Assembly: GCF_024498295.1 (NCBI RefSeq)
Contig: NZ_CP101827.1
Span: 248,001 to 312,000 of the forward strand
DNA from: Thermocaproicibacter melissae
GTDB taxonomy: Bacteria; Bacillota; Clostridia; Oscillospirales; Acutalibacteraceae
DNA length: 64,000 bases
Direction of reading: 5' to 3'
Shown: positions 18,557-26,604 of the stretch, piece after piece
Position numbering within the stretch: position 1 is the first letter of the stretch
How the letters are laid out: every line of letters starts with the position of its first letter
Notes under the pieces: generated by a model
What the model saw: the letters and a program-made list of their open reading frames with translations, nothing else
Told to the model about the DNA's origin: nothing
The model's database searches: none
Position numbers and translations under genes: made by a program

Positions 18557-19570
18557 ATGATTATCGTAATGAAAAACAACTGCACAAAGCAGGATGTGGA
18601 AAACGTCATCGCCGTGCTGAAAGAGCACGGGCTGGGCGCGAACCTTTCCACAGGCTCTCAAAAGACGATTGTCGGCGTGCTCGGCGACAAAACAAAACTC
18701 TCTGACGTTAATCTGGAACTGATGGACGGCGTGGAAAAATGCGTGCCCATCATGTCTTCTTATAAACTCGCAAGCCGTGATATGGTCCCCGAAGGCCGTA
18801 CGGTGAACGTCGGCGGCGAGATTATCGGGGCAAACCAGCTCTGCATGATTGCCGGCCCGTGTGCGGTGGAAAGCGAAGAACAGATGATGCAGGCCGCCGC
18901 GGGAGTAAAGGCCGCGGGGGCAAAATTCCTGCGCGGCGGAGCCTACAAGCCCCGCACTTCGCCGTATTCGTTTCAAGGCATTGAAGAAGACGGTTTGAAA
19001 ATTCTGCGCAAAGCCGCCGATGCCTATGGCCTCAAAGCGGTCACGGAGATCACCGACCACGACCTCATCCCCGTTGCGGAGCCCTACTGCGATATGTTCC
19101 AAATCGGCGCGAGGAATATGCAGAACTTCCGCCTGCTGCGAGAAGTGGGACGCACGAAAAAACCTGTCCTTTTGAAACGCGGAATCGCAAACACCATCGA
19201 AGAATGGCTTGACGCCGCCGAATACATCATGAGCGAAGGCAACTACAACGTGGTCCTGTGCGAGCGCGGAATCCGCACTTTTGAAACCGCCACGCGCAAC
19301 ACGCTGGACGTCTCTGCTATTCCCGTCGTTCGGGAACGCAGTTGCCTGCCTATTATCGTGGACCCGTCTCACGCCGCGGGCAAAGCTGCCTACATCGAAT
19401 CGCTTTCGCTTGCAGCCGTTGCCGCCGGAGCGGACGGCCTGATTATCGAAGTACACCCGAACCCGAAGAAAGCGCTCAGCGACGCTGCCCAGCAGCTCAC
19501 GCCGAAAGCCTACGCGGAGCTGTTCGGCAAAGTCCGTGCCGTTGCCGAAGCCATCGGCAGAACCATATAA
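18557..19570 (+). CDS. aroF: 3-deoxy-7-phosphoheptulonate synthase (DAHP synthase)
   Basis: First enzyme of the shikimate pathway: condenses phosphoenolpyruvate with erythrose 4-phosphate. The 337-residue protein is the type I-beta form: an N-terminal ferredoxin-like regulatory domain (residues 1-70, MIIVMKNNCTKQDVENV), then the TIM barrel with IAGPCAVES, FLRGGAYKPRTSPYSFQG, PVLLKRG and IVDPSHAAGK. The ATG at 18557 has GGGGA upstream; the ORF opens 15 bases earlier at a TTG. Single gene between its own promoter and a terminator. Confidence 0.95.
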   Translation: MIIVMKNNCTKQDVENVIAVLKEHGLGANLSTGSQKTIVGVLGDKTKLSDVNLELMDGVEKCVPIMSSYKLASRDMVPEGRTVNVGGEIIGANQLCMIAGPCAVESEEQMMQAAAGVKAAGAKFLRGGAYKPRTSPYSFQGIEEDGLKILRKAADAYGLKAVTEITDHDLIPVAEPYCDMFQIGARNMQNFRLLREVGRTKKPVLLKRGIANTIEEWLDAAEYIMSEGNYNVVLCERGIRTFETATRNTLDVSAIPVVRERSCLPIIVDPSHAAGKAAYIESLSLAAVAAGADGLIIEVHPNPKKALSDAAQQLTPKAYAELFGKVRAVAEAIGRTI

Positions 19571-19632
19571 AAATTTTGCCTATATCCTATATAATGATAG
19601 GAAAAACTCAACCTCATTTTGGCGGAATCAAA

Positions 19633-19666
19633 CGGCATCCAAAAGCAAGCTGGGGTGCCGTTTTTT
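19633..19666 (+). terminator. Terminator downstream of aroF
   Basis: CGGCATCC pairs with GGGTGCCG (one G-U pair) and TTTTTT follows immediately. It lies 63 bases after the aroF stop codon. Confidence 0.85.
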
Positions 19667-20331
19667 ATGTCTTTTTTACGCATTCGCAGGCGACAGGATT
19701 TCTCCTGCTTTTATCTATTAATAGAAAGAGTGTCCGAAACCTTTTTGGCTGGCACTTTTGTACTGTAACCGAACCCATTTTTCACCGGGTTGGATGCAAA
19801 AGTGGATTCTTTTGTTGGAAAAGTTGAAAAGTATTGCACATTTTCCGCGCAGGCGGTGAAAACTTTCCGTCTTCTGAGTTTTCCACAGTAAGACTGAAGC
19901 TTGAAAAAGCACTTTTGTGCAACAAAGCACGGGTGTCTTGGAACGAGCGATAAACTTAAATTTTCGCTGTATTTCGTCGATTTCTGCTGATATTTCGGAG
20001 AAATCAGCCGTTTTTCAAATCATGATTCGACAGATTCCGTACCCTAAAACAGGTCCATGCTTTTGTGGAAAACTCTTTGTCAACAACAAGATGTTGAAAA
20101 GTCAGTTGAAAATGTTAAAAACCATAAAAATATTACTTGGAGGAATGATTTTCGTTCCAGATTTTCGTTCCAAAACAGACTTTTAAGGCTTCCACAACCC
20201 GGGATCTTCACGCAGGCAGAAACACACGTCCCAATTTATGAAATGAAGGGAAAGAACGGGCCAGAAATGACGCAGAAATGCGAGAAAACGAGAGATACTA
20301 CGAAATAAATTAAAAAATCGGGTATTGACCC
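19667..20331. other. 665-base A+T-rich intergenic region with recurrent motifs
   Basis: No credible gene on either strand; the two short frames here show no family resemblance or ribosome site. Clearly lower in G+C than its surroundings. It holds GTTGAAAA three times (about 19829, 20092, 20106), TTTTCCACA-like 9-mers on both strands (19880, 20063), an imperfect hairpin GCTGATaTTTC/GAAATCAGC followed by TTTTT (19985-20015), and a repeated TTTTCGTTCC near 20150. It may contain a small RNA or a protein-binding region. Confidence 0.5.
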
Positions 20332-20360
20332 TTGACACGGTGCCAAGCGGGTGGTAGAAT
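20332..20360 (+). promoter_or_regulatory. Sigma-A promoter of rplM-rpsI
   Basis: TTGACA (20332-20337), 17 bases, TAGAAT (20355-20360), about 59 bases upstream of the rplM ATG. The short leader shows no obvious L13-leader fold. Confidence 0.85.
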
Positions 20361-20418
20361 CGTAGAGTGTTATTTTAGTTTCTAACGTATGTTCAAAAAT
20401 CATCAGGAGGGAATTTTA

Positions 20419-20847
20419 ATGTCTACCTATATGCCGAAAGCCGGCGACATCCAGCGCAAATGGTATGTAATCGACGCAGCCGGAAAGCCGCTCGGCCGTG
20501 TTGCGGCACAGGCTGCTATTCTTCTCCGCGGTAAGCACAAGGTTACTTTCACACCGAATGCAGACTGCGGTGACCACGTTGTCATCATCAACTGCAAAGA
20601 CGCAGCCCTAACTGGCAAAAAACTCGAAAACAAGATTTGGTACCACCCCACGCTTTACATTGGCCACATGAAGAAGGTCAATTATAAAACGTTGATGGCC
20701 CAAAAGCCGTGCAAAGCTATGGAGCTTGCCGTAAAAGGCATGATTCCGAACAACACGCTCGGCCGCGCTGCCATGACAAGACTGCACCTGTTTGAAGGCG
20801 CCGAGCATATCCACGCTGCTCAGAAGCCTCAGACCTGGGAACTGTAA
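20419..20847 (+). CDS. rplM: 50S ribosomal protein L13
   Basis: Full-length L13 at 142 residues: RKWYVIDAAGKPLGRVA, the LLRGKHKVTFTPNADCGD segment, the VRGM-equivalent AVKGMIPNNTLGR and a C-terminal HAAQKPQTWEL. The ATG at 20419 follows AGGAGG; the ten codons before it in frame lack support. It assembles early in the large subunit. Followed after 15 bases by rpsI, the usual pairing. Confidence 0.98.
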   Translation: MSTYMPKAGDIQRKWYVIDAAGKPLGRVAAQAAILLRGKHKVTFTPNADCGDHVVIINCKDAALTGKKLENKIWYHPTLYIGHMKKVNYKTLMAQKPCKAMELAVKGMIPNNTLGRAAMTRLHLFEGAEHIHAAQKPQTWEL

Positions 20848-20862
20848 GGGAGGATCTATACG

Positions 20863-21264
20863 ATGTACGAGAAAGCACCATATTTTTACGGCACAGGCAG
20901 AAGAAAAAGCAGCGTTGCACGCGTAAGGATCTACCAGGGTTCCGGAAAGATCACCGTGAACGACCGCAGCCTTGACGATTATTTTGGCCTCGATACACTC
21001 AAAGCGATTGTCCGTCAGCCGCTCGAGCTGACCGGCACCAGTGAGAAGTTTGACATTGTCTGCCGCGTTGCCGGCGGCGGCGTCACCGGCCAGGCCGGCG
21101 CTATCCGTCACGGCATTGCAAGAGCTCTTCTGCAGTATGACTCCGAAAATCTCCGTCCCACCCTCAAGAAGGCGGGCCTGCTGACCCGTGACCCGAGGAT
21201 GAAGGAACGCAAGAAGTACGGTCTCAAAGCTGCACGCCGTGCTCCGCAGTTCAGCAAGCGCTGA
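20863..21264 (+). CDS. rpsI: 30S ribosomal protein S9
   Basis: Full length at 133 residues. N-terminal [17 protein letters not shown], the [19 protein letters not shown] motif, and a basic C-terminal tail ending in [17 protein letters not shown] whose last residues reach the P-site tRNA. GGGAGG lies upstream of its ATG. Co-transcribed with rplM and followed by a hairpin terminator. Confidence 0.98.
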   Translation: MYEKAPYFYGTGRRKSSVARVRIYQGSGKITVNDRSLDDYFGLDTLKAIVRQPLELTGTSEKFDIVCRVAGGGVTGQAGAIRHGIARALLQYDSENLRPTLKKAGLLTRDPRMKERKKYGLKAARRAPQFSKR

Positions 21265-21287
21265 TTTTTCCATATCAGACTTATTTC

Positions 21288-21321
21288 AAACCGCTTCGCC
21301 GTTTTGGCTGAGCGGTTTTTC
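21288..21321 (+). terminator. Terminator of rplM-rpsI
   Basis: AACCGCT pairs with AGCGGTT across a 13-base loop and TTTTC follows, 24 bases after the rpsI stop. Confidence 0.8.
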
Positions 21322-21653
21322 TATTTTTCCGGCTCACTTTTCGTATTCCAATTTTCGGAATCTTTCGACAGGCGCCTCCGCAGCCCTCTCAAAACGGTGA
21401 AAAGCCGGTCTGCAAGCCGATTTTCCGGCTTTTTTCCGCGAGAAAAAAGGGTCGTTTTTCTTCTGAATTTAAAATAAAACAACATTGAAATATTTGTAAC
21501 AAGTTTGTAACCGTTCATTTTGTTGCAACATGCACAGAATTCATCGGTGGACAAGGGACAGAAAAGAGGCGTTTTTCGCGGTTTAATGTCTTTTAATGAA
21601 TATTACAATTTTGTAATTTGTGCAAGTTATACAAAACTCAAATCATTTTTCAT
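21322..21653. other. Intergenic control region of the G5/3D gene
   Basis: No gene on either strand. A second G+C hairpin (AAAGCCGG...CCGGCTTTTTT, about 21400-21434) precedes an A+T-rich stretch. That stretch holds a WalR-type box (21495-21511) and a perfect 16-base palindrome ATTACAATTTTGTAAT (21602-21617), 36 bases before the -35 of the downstream gene. Confidence 0.5.
21495..21511 (+). promoter_or_regulatory. Candidate WalR (YycF) binding site
   Basis: TGTAAC-aagtt-TGTAAC is an exact match to the WalR consensus TGTWAH-N5-TGTWAH. In Bacillus this regulator controls cell-wall genes, including the 3D-domain protein YocH. It lies 142 bases upstream of the -35 of a G5/3D-domain gene. The distance is larger than usual for direct activation. 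Confidence 0.5.
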
Positions 21654-21682
21654 TTGACAACCGGCGAATCGTCGAATATAAT
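21654..21682 (+). promoter_or_regulatory. Consensus sigma-A promoter of the G5/3D gene
   Basis: Perfect TTGACA (21654-21659) and TATAAT (21677-21682) with a 17-base spacer. The transcript would start near 21690, leaving a leader of about 90 bases before the TTG start. Confidence 0.88.
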
Positions 21683-21780
21683 AGCACGCAATACAACGTC
21701 GCTTGCTACATGGAAGGCATTTCCAGTGGGAAAAACCTTCTGGAATCAGCCTTTCCGATGCAGAAATCAGGTGATAAATT

Positions 21781-23067
21781 TTGCAGATTTTCAGGCATTT
21801 TGGTTTTCATATGCGTCGCAGACCCGGCCGCCGAAAATGGACGACGGTTAGCAGGGCCCGCCAAATAGAAAAAGCGCGCAGAGAGAAGTTCACGCGCCTC
21901 GGCGTATCGCTTGCGCTGATGTGCGGAATCACTGCAGCCTCCGTTGCTTCGGTTGCAGCTTCCACATGGCACGCATCCATTCAGGTCGACGGTTCGACTC
22001 AGCCGGAAATCGTAATTGAATCCACAGATTCCGATTCGATTCTGCGCAAAGCTTCCGTTCCGGTGAGCACCGATGACCTCGTCTCCAGCACGATCGAAGA
22101 CGGCAAGGTATTCATAACCGTCCGCAAGGCAAAGCACGTTACGGTTGCGGCAGATGAAAAGACCACGCCTGTCACACTTCATTACGGAGACACGGTCGCG
22201 GAGGCACTTTCACAGGCCGGCGTTACGGTCGGCTCCAACGACATTCTCTCTGCCCCGAAGACGATGCCGGTTACAGACGGTATGGAGATTACCGTCACAC
22301 GCCGCGTCACGGTGAAAATCACGGCAGACGGCACAACGAAGGATTACCTCGTTGTGAAGGGCACCGTCGCAGACGCACTGAGCGAGGCAGGCATTACCCT
22401 CGGCTCAGAAGACATTACAGACAAGGCCCTGACCGATCAAGTTACCGACGGCATGCAAATCCGAATCGGGCGAGTCAGTTACAAGGACGTAACCTCGACC
22501 CAAGAGATTCCGTATCAAACGGTAACAAAGAAAGACAGTTCCATGAACGCCGGCACAAAGGTCGTAAAGACAAAGGGTCAAAAAGGCGTAAAGACAATCG
22601 TCATCCGGCAGAAGCTCTGCGACGGCAAGGTTGTGGAAAGCACCGTAACATCTTCCACCGTCACAAAGCAGCCGGTCAATGAGGTTGTGGTTGTCGGAAC
22701 AAGGTCGCTTGGCAAGGCGTATGCCTCTGTCGGCACGGACGGAACCCTTATCGACCATAACGGTAAGCGCATTTCTTACCGGAAGGTCTACACCGGCAGG
22801 TGCACCGCTTACAGCGGCGGATGGGGAACGGCCTCCGGCATGAAACCCGCTTACGGGCGCGTAGCGGTCAACCCGAAGATTATCCCTTACGGTACAAGGC
22901 TTTATATCTGCTCCCCGAACGGGAAATACGTCTACGGATATGCGGTAGCAGCCGACACCGGCACGGCCGCCATGAGCGGATCCATCGTTGCGGACCTGTA
23001 TTTTAACACTTACGCGGAATGCTGCAGGTTCGGCGCGCGTACCATGAATGTCTATGTCCTCGACTGA
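21781..23067 (+). CDS. G5 and 3D domain cell-wall protein (YabE-like)
   Basis: Secreted or anchored cell-wall enzyme of 428 residues. An N-terminal basic region and a hydrophobic signal/anchor (LGVSLALMCGITAASVASVA, residues about 41-60) precede two DUF348 repeats (about 95-220), a G5 domain (about 225-310), and a C-terminal 3D domain with the CTAYSGG, AVNPKIIPYGTRLYI and AADTG...DLYF motifs. The three Asp residues suggest lytic transglycosylase activity as in MltA/Rpf-like proteins. TTG at 21781 has AGGTGA upstream; ATG at 21811 is the alternative. Confidence 0.88.
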   Translation: MQIFRHFGFHMRRRPGRRKWTTVSRARQIEKARREKFTRLGVSLALMCGITAASVASVAASTWHASIQVDGSTQPEIVIESTDSDSILRKASVPVSTDDLVSSTIEDGKVFITVRKAKHVTVAADEKTTPVTLHYGDTVAEALSQAGVTVGSNDILSAPKTMPVTDGMEITVTRRVTVKITADGTTKDYLVVKGTVADALSEAGITLGSEDITDKALTDQVTDGMQIRIGRVSYKDVTSTQEIPYQTVTKKDSSMNAGTKVVKTKGQKGVKTIVIRQKLCDGKVVESTVTSSTVTKQPVNEVVVVGTRSLGKAYASVGTDGTLIDHNGKRISYRKVYTGRCTAYSGGWGTASGMKPAYGRVAVNPKIIPYGTRLYICSPNGKYVYGYAVAADTGTAAMSGSIVADLYFNTYAECCRFGARTMNVYVLD

Positions 23068-23099
23068 CGAACGCCAAGCATAACTGAGAGTCAATTGGG

Positions 23100-23129
23100 C
23101 GGGAAAAGCGAAGCGCTTTTCCCGTTTTT
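23100..23129 (+). terminator. Terminator of the G5/3D gene
   Basis: GGGAAAAGC and GCTTTTCCC close a GAAG tetraloop, followed by GTTTTTC. It lies 33 bases after the stop codon. Confidence 0.88.
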
Positions 23130-23260
23130 CTATGCGCTTTTTTCGGGCGCAAATCGTACCCAAACCGCATACTATGGCACTGCGGGGCGATTTGTTAAAC
23201 CGCTTTATCATAGATGGGCCGTCGGAGAAATTTTCTTCGGCGGCCTTTTCTGACGCGTGG

Positions 23261-23289
23261 TTGAAATGGCACCGCGTTTGGTTTACAAT
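23261..23289 (+). promoter_or_regulatory. Sigma-A promoter of rpe and the Rnf-like genes
   Basis: TTGAAA (23261-23266), 17 bases, TACAAT (23284-23289), 24 bases before the rpe ATG. No further promoter is visible before rnfA-like, so the five genes probably form one transcript. Confidence 0.75.
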
Positions 23290-23312
23290 AGGCTGAGGAG
23301 GATTGATTTTGG

Positions 23313-23957
23313 ATGATCGTTGCGCCTTCGATGCTAGCGTCTGATTTCTCGCACCTGAGCGATGAAATCAGACGAATTGATATAGCCGGAGCAGATTGGG
23401 TTCACCTTGACGCTATGGACGGCCATTTTGTTCCGAACTTGACCTTCGGCCCGCCAGTGATTTCCTCAATGCGTCCCTACACGGACAAGCCATTTGATGT
23501 TCATTTGATGATCGACGAGCCGATTCAATATATCCCTCAGTTTCGGAAAGCGGGAGCGGATATCATCACGTTCCACCTGGAGGCCGCCTCTGATCCGGAC
23601 GCGGTGATTCAAGCAATTTCCGACGGCGGGGCAAAGCCCTCTGTGGCAATTAAGCCCGGCACGCCCGTAGACGCAGTGCTTCCGTACCTTGACCGTCTTT
23701 ACATGGTTCTTGTCATGACGGTGGAACCCGGTTTCGGCGGGCAGAAATTTATGCCGAATATGCTGTCGAAGGTGCGCGTTATCAAGCAGAAACGTCCCGA
23801 CGTGCTCGTGGAAGTTGACGGCGGCATCAACGACGTAACGGCAAAGGAAGCTGCTCGTGCCGGTGTGAATGTCCTTGTGGCTGGAACCTCCGTTTTCGGC
23901 GCAAAAGACGCCGCTGCGGCAATCAGCAGCCTGAAAAATTCAGATCGCACACTTTAA
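23313..23957 (+). CDS. rpe: Ribulose-phosphate 3-epimerase
   Basis: Interconverts ribulose 5-phosphate and xylulose 5-phosphate in the pentose phosphate pathway. A 214-residue TIM barrel with IVAPSMLASDF, metal-binding WVHLDAMDGHFVPN, FDVHLMI, the catalytic MTVEPGFGGQKF and VEVDGGIN. AGGAGG lies 11 bases before the ATG. In many Firmicutes rpe follows rsgA; here it heads a transcript continuing 26 bases later into Rnf-like genes. Confidence 0.96.
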   Translation: MIVAPSMLASDFSHLSDEIRRIDIAGADWVHLDAMDGHFVPNLTFGPPVISSMRPYTDKPFDVHLMIDEPIQYIPQFRKAGADIITFHLEAASDPDAVIQAISDGGAKPSVAIKPGTPVDAVLPYLDRLYMVLVMTVEPGFGGQKFMPNMLSKVRVIKQKRPDVLVEVDGGINDVTAKEAARAGVNVLVAGTSVFGAKDAAAAISSLKNSDRTL

Positions 23958-23983
23958 CTGTTTTACTTGGGAGGTTCCGCCGA

Positions 23984-25006
23984 ATGACCGGACACGGCGT
24001 AAAGCTGGGACAGGAGAATAACGAGATTCTGAAGCGCGGCATTTTGACAATGCCCGCGCCGAAAGGCCTTCCCGAGCCTTCCCGCCTCACAGTCGGAAGG
24101 GGGGAGCCGGGGCCAAGGCGTATTCTCCGCGCCGCGGAGGAAGCCGGCATCTGCGACGAGTTCCGCGGCATGCCGCTTCGCGAGCTGCTGGAGTCTCTGG
24201 CCGAATCGAAGCCGCAGGTTCTGGTTGCCCGCTGCTTTGACGACGACCCTTTTGCCTGTGCCTCACAAGCCGTTCTGCGTGAAATGCCCGATAAGGTGGC
24301 TGACGGCCTCGCCCTTGCGGCGAAGGCCTGCGGTGTGCCCAAAACGCGGATTGCAGCCGCTTCGCGCAAAGAATTGCGCATCTACAAATCCCATGGAATT
24401 CCGCAGCCTGCCGTCGCGGCGGGAGACAGCACGCCGGCAGACTTTTTCCTTTTGCGTCGGCTGTCCCGGGGTGGGGAAACAGCCGCGTTTATCGGCGCAC
24501 AAGCCTGCGCCGCGCTTTCCGATGCCATTCGGCTCGGGGAGCCTCAATCGCATACTGTGGTAACGGTCTCCGGAGACGCCGTGGGAAAACGCGCAAATGT
24601 GCGGGTTCGCATCGGAACCCACCTTTCTGCCCTGCTGGAGTTCTGCCAAGCTCCGTCGCGCGCAGGATTTATCTGCATCGGTCCCGCTCTCACCGGACGC
24701 GCCGTCCGTAGCCGCGGAATACCGATCTCCGCTACAACACGCTGCGTTACCGTGATGAAAAAAGCGCCGAAGCAGTCCACGTTCGCTTGCGTGCGGTGCG
24801 GACGCTGCGAAAAGGTCTGCCCGGTAGGCATCATTCCGTGGCTGGTTCACCGTGAGCTTGAGGCAAACACGCCGGAACCGCTTTTGCTTTTTCACGTAGA
24901 TAACTGTATCGGCTGCCGCGTCTGCTCCGCTGTTTGCCCATCCGGCATCCATCTGGAGGAAGAAGTTCGCAGCGCAGCTCGGATGAAAGGAGGGCACGAC
25001 GCATGA
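23984..25006 (+). CDS. RnfC-like iron-sulfur protein, shortened
   Basis: A 340-residue relative of RnfC. Residues about 45-130 resemble its flavin/NADH-binding fold (ILRAAEEAGICDEFRG, VLVARCFDDDPFACAS); about 195-260 is an SLBB-like domain with FICIGPALTGRAV. Two 4Fe-4S motifs close it: CVRCGRCEKVCP (about 269) and CIGCRVCSAVCP (about 309). Compared with known RnfC, the N-terminal biotinyl-like domain, the Gly-rich GLGGAGFPT loop and the NGAECEP motif are missing, so NADH binding is doubtful. It overlaps the rnfD-like gene by an ATGA junction. Confidence 0.8.
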   Translation: MTGHGVKLGQENNEILKRGILTMPAPKGLPEPSRLTVGRGEPGPRRILRAAEEAGICDEFRGMPLRELLESLAESKPQVLVARCFDDDPFACASQAVLREMPDKVADGLALAAKACGVPKTRIAAASRKELRIYKSHGIPQPAVAAGDSTPADFFLLRRLSRGGETAAFIGAQACAALSDAIRLGEPQSHTVVTVSGDAVGKRANVRVRIGTHLSALLEFCQAPSRAGFICIGPALTGRAVRSRGIPISATTRCVTVMKKAPKQSTFACVRCGRCEKVCPVGIIPWLVHRELEANTPEPLLLFHVDNCIGCRVCSAVCPSGIHLEEEVRSAARMKGGHDA

Positions 25007-25977
25007 CGTCTCATAAATTAACCCCGCCGTTCGTGCGGGAAGGGCCCTCTGTACACTCCATGCTCGGGTGGACGCTGTTTGCCCTTTTTACGCTGCTCAT
25101 TGTTCCTGTGGTGCGCTATGGAACACGTCCGATTACCATGGCATGCCTCACGATGCTCACTTGCCTCGTGTGTGAGTTATTCGCAAACCTGCTCGCGGTG
25201 GGAAGGCTGGGTCTGACGGACCCCTCCTCACTTGTTACGGGCATGGTCTGCACCATGCTTATGCCGCTCAACGCCCCGCTGTGGCTTCCCTGCGCCGCCG
25301 GTGCGTTTGCCATTTTAATCGCCAAGGCGCCATTCGGGCCGTTTGGACGTACTCCGTTCAATCCGGCCGCAGCCGGCACCGCATTTGCCGCTCTTTGCTG
25401 GCCGAGTCTTATGTATACTTACTTTGACCCCGCACAGCCCTATTCGCTTCCCGCGTTTGGAACCTGCACATTTCTTTCCGGGCAGTCCGCCGCGGCTGTT
25501 TTGAAGGAAGGGCTGAAGCCCGACATTCTTCCGCTCAATATGCTTTGGGGAGAATCTGCCGGCCCGCTTACCACAGGCATCGCGCTTGTGATTGCCGCAG
25601 GCGGGATTCTTCTTGTGCTGACCCGTTCCGCCCATTGGGAACCGATGGTCTTTTTCCTCGGGACTGCTGCCTTGCTTGCCTCCTTGTTCCCGCGCATCGC
25701 CTGCAGCCCGCTGACTTCCGTCAAATATGAACTGCTCTCCGGTTCCGTTTTCTTCTGTGCCGTCTTTATGGCGTCGAACCCCGTAAGCGCACCGCGCACC
25801 CGAGCTGGCAGATGCATTTACGGCGCTCTTGCCGGGGCTTTTGTGATGCTGTTCCGGTACTTCGGGCAGTTTGAGCAGGGTGCGCCCTTTGCGATTCTTG
25901 CCGCAGACGCCGCATCTCCGCTGATATCGGCGGCAATTACCCGTCTGCGCGGTTGGGAGGGACCTGTCCATGAATAA
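25003..25977 (+). CDS. RnfD-like membrane protein
   Basis: A 324-residue protein with about eight hydrophobic segments matching RnfD/NqrB. Hallmarks are GRTPFNPAAAGTAFAA, the HLLSG-equivalent YELLSGSVFFCAVFMASNPVSAP and FRYFGQFEQGAPFAIL. In RnfD a DxxSGAT-type motif carries covalent FMN on Thr; here the equivalent site reads TFLSGQSA (Ser159-Ser162), so Asp, Ala and Thr are all changed. Flavinylation may be lost or use Ser. AAAGGAGG precedes the ATG. It overlaps the next gene by eight bases. Confidence 0.82.
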   Translation: MTSHKLTPPFVREGPSVHSMLGWTLFALFTLLIVPVVRYGTRPITMACLTMLTCLVCELFANLLAVGRLGLTDPSSLVTGMVCTMLMPLNAPLWLPCAAGAFAILIAKAPFGPFGRTPFNPAAAGTAFAALCWPSLMYTYFDPAQPYSLPAFGTCTFLSGQSAAAVLKEGLKPDILPLNMLWGESAGPLTTGIALVIAAGGILLVLTRSAHWEPMVFFLGTAALLASLFPRIACSPLTSVKYELLSGSVFFCAVFMASNPVSAPRTRAGRCIYGALAGAFVMLFRYFGQFEQGAPFAILAADAASPLISAAITRLRGWEGPVHE

Positions 25978-26593
25978 TCGCCTCTCGTCGCTTCACAACA
26001 CCGGCGTGATTTTCAAAAGCGGCCTTCTCTTCCGCAACCCCGTGCTGGTGGGCGCGCTCGGTCTTTTCCCGATTGTTTCGGCCGCCACGGGCCTGAAAAA
26101 CGGCGTTGCGCTGTCTGTGCTGTTTCTCATGATTTCGGTTCCGTCCGAGCTGCTGTTCTGCGCCATCGGCCTGCTGATTCCAAAATGGATTCGTCCGGCA
26201 GCGATTCTGCTTGTTTCCGCCGTCTTTTATATCCCAGCGTTCTGGGTTTTGCAGCAATGGATGCCCAGCACGGCTAACAACCTCGGTCTCGCCGCTGCGC
26301 TGATGACCTGCAACTCGATTCTCTATTCCCGCACCGAGGAATATGCGCCTGAGCATATTTTTCCGGCGGTTCTGGCAGATGCTTTCGGGTGCTCATTCGG
26401 CTTTGCGGCGGTGGTCTGCCTTGTAGGCTCCGTTCGGGAGCTTTGGCTGACAAGGGACCTTTGGGGACACGGTTCTTTTTATGACGGAATCGGCAGCGGC
26501 TTAAACCTTCCGTTCGCCGGCTTCCTGTTCCTTGGTCTCCTTTCCGCCGTGGTGCAAAAAATCAACCTGCGGCGTGAAAATGTCGGAGCGTAA
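25970..26593 (+). CDS. RnfE-like membrane protein
   Basis: A 207-residue polytopic protein resembling RnfE/NqrD. It keeps the half-helix features RNPVLVGALGLFPIVSAATGLKNG (residues 22-45) and SILYSRTEEYAPE (about 116-128). In RnfE the first is LGLCP and the second NCAILGRAEAFA; here the membrane [2Fe-2S] cysteines are replaced by Phe33 and, by eye alignment, Ser116, with an out-of-register Cys114 nearby. GGGAGG precedes the ATG. Confidence 0.78.
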   Translation: MNNRLSSLHNTGVIFKSGLLFRNPVLVGALGLFPIVSAATGLKNGVALSVLFLMISVPSELLFCAIGLLIPKWIRPAAILLVSAVFYIPAFWVLQQWMPSTANNLGLAAALMTCNSILYSRTEEYAPEHIFPAVLADAFGCSFGFAAVVCLVGSVRELWLTRDLWGHGSFYDGIGSGLNLPFAGFLFLGLLSAVVQKINLRRENVGA

Positions 26594-26604
26594 GGAGGGA
26601 ATGA

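Noticed and set aside
19917-20186. 89-codon frame in the A+T-rich interval
   Set aside because: No ribosome site, no recognisable family and Phe/Lys/Ile-rich composition expected from translating A+T-rich spacer.
19667-20331. Replication origin
   Set aside because: DnaA-box-like 9-mers are few and inexact, and no dnaA, dnaN or rpmH lies nearby.
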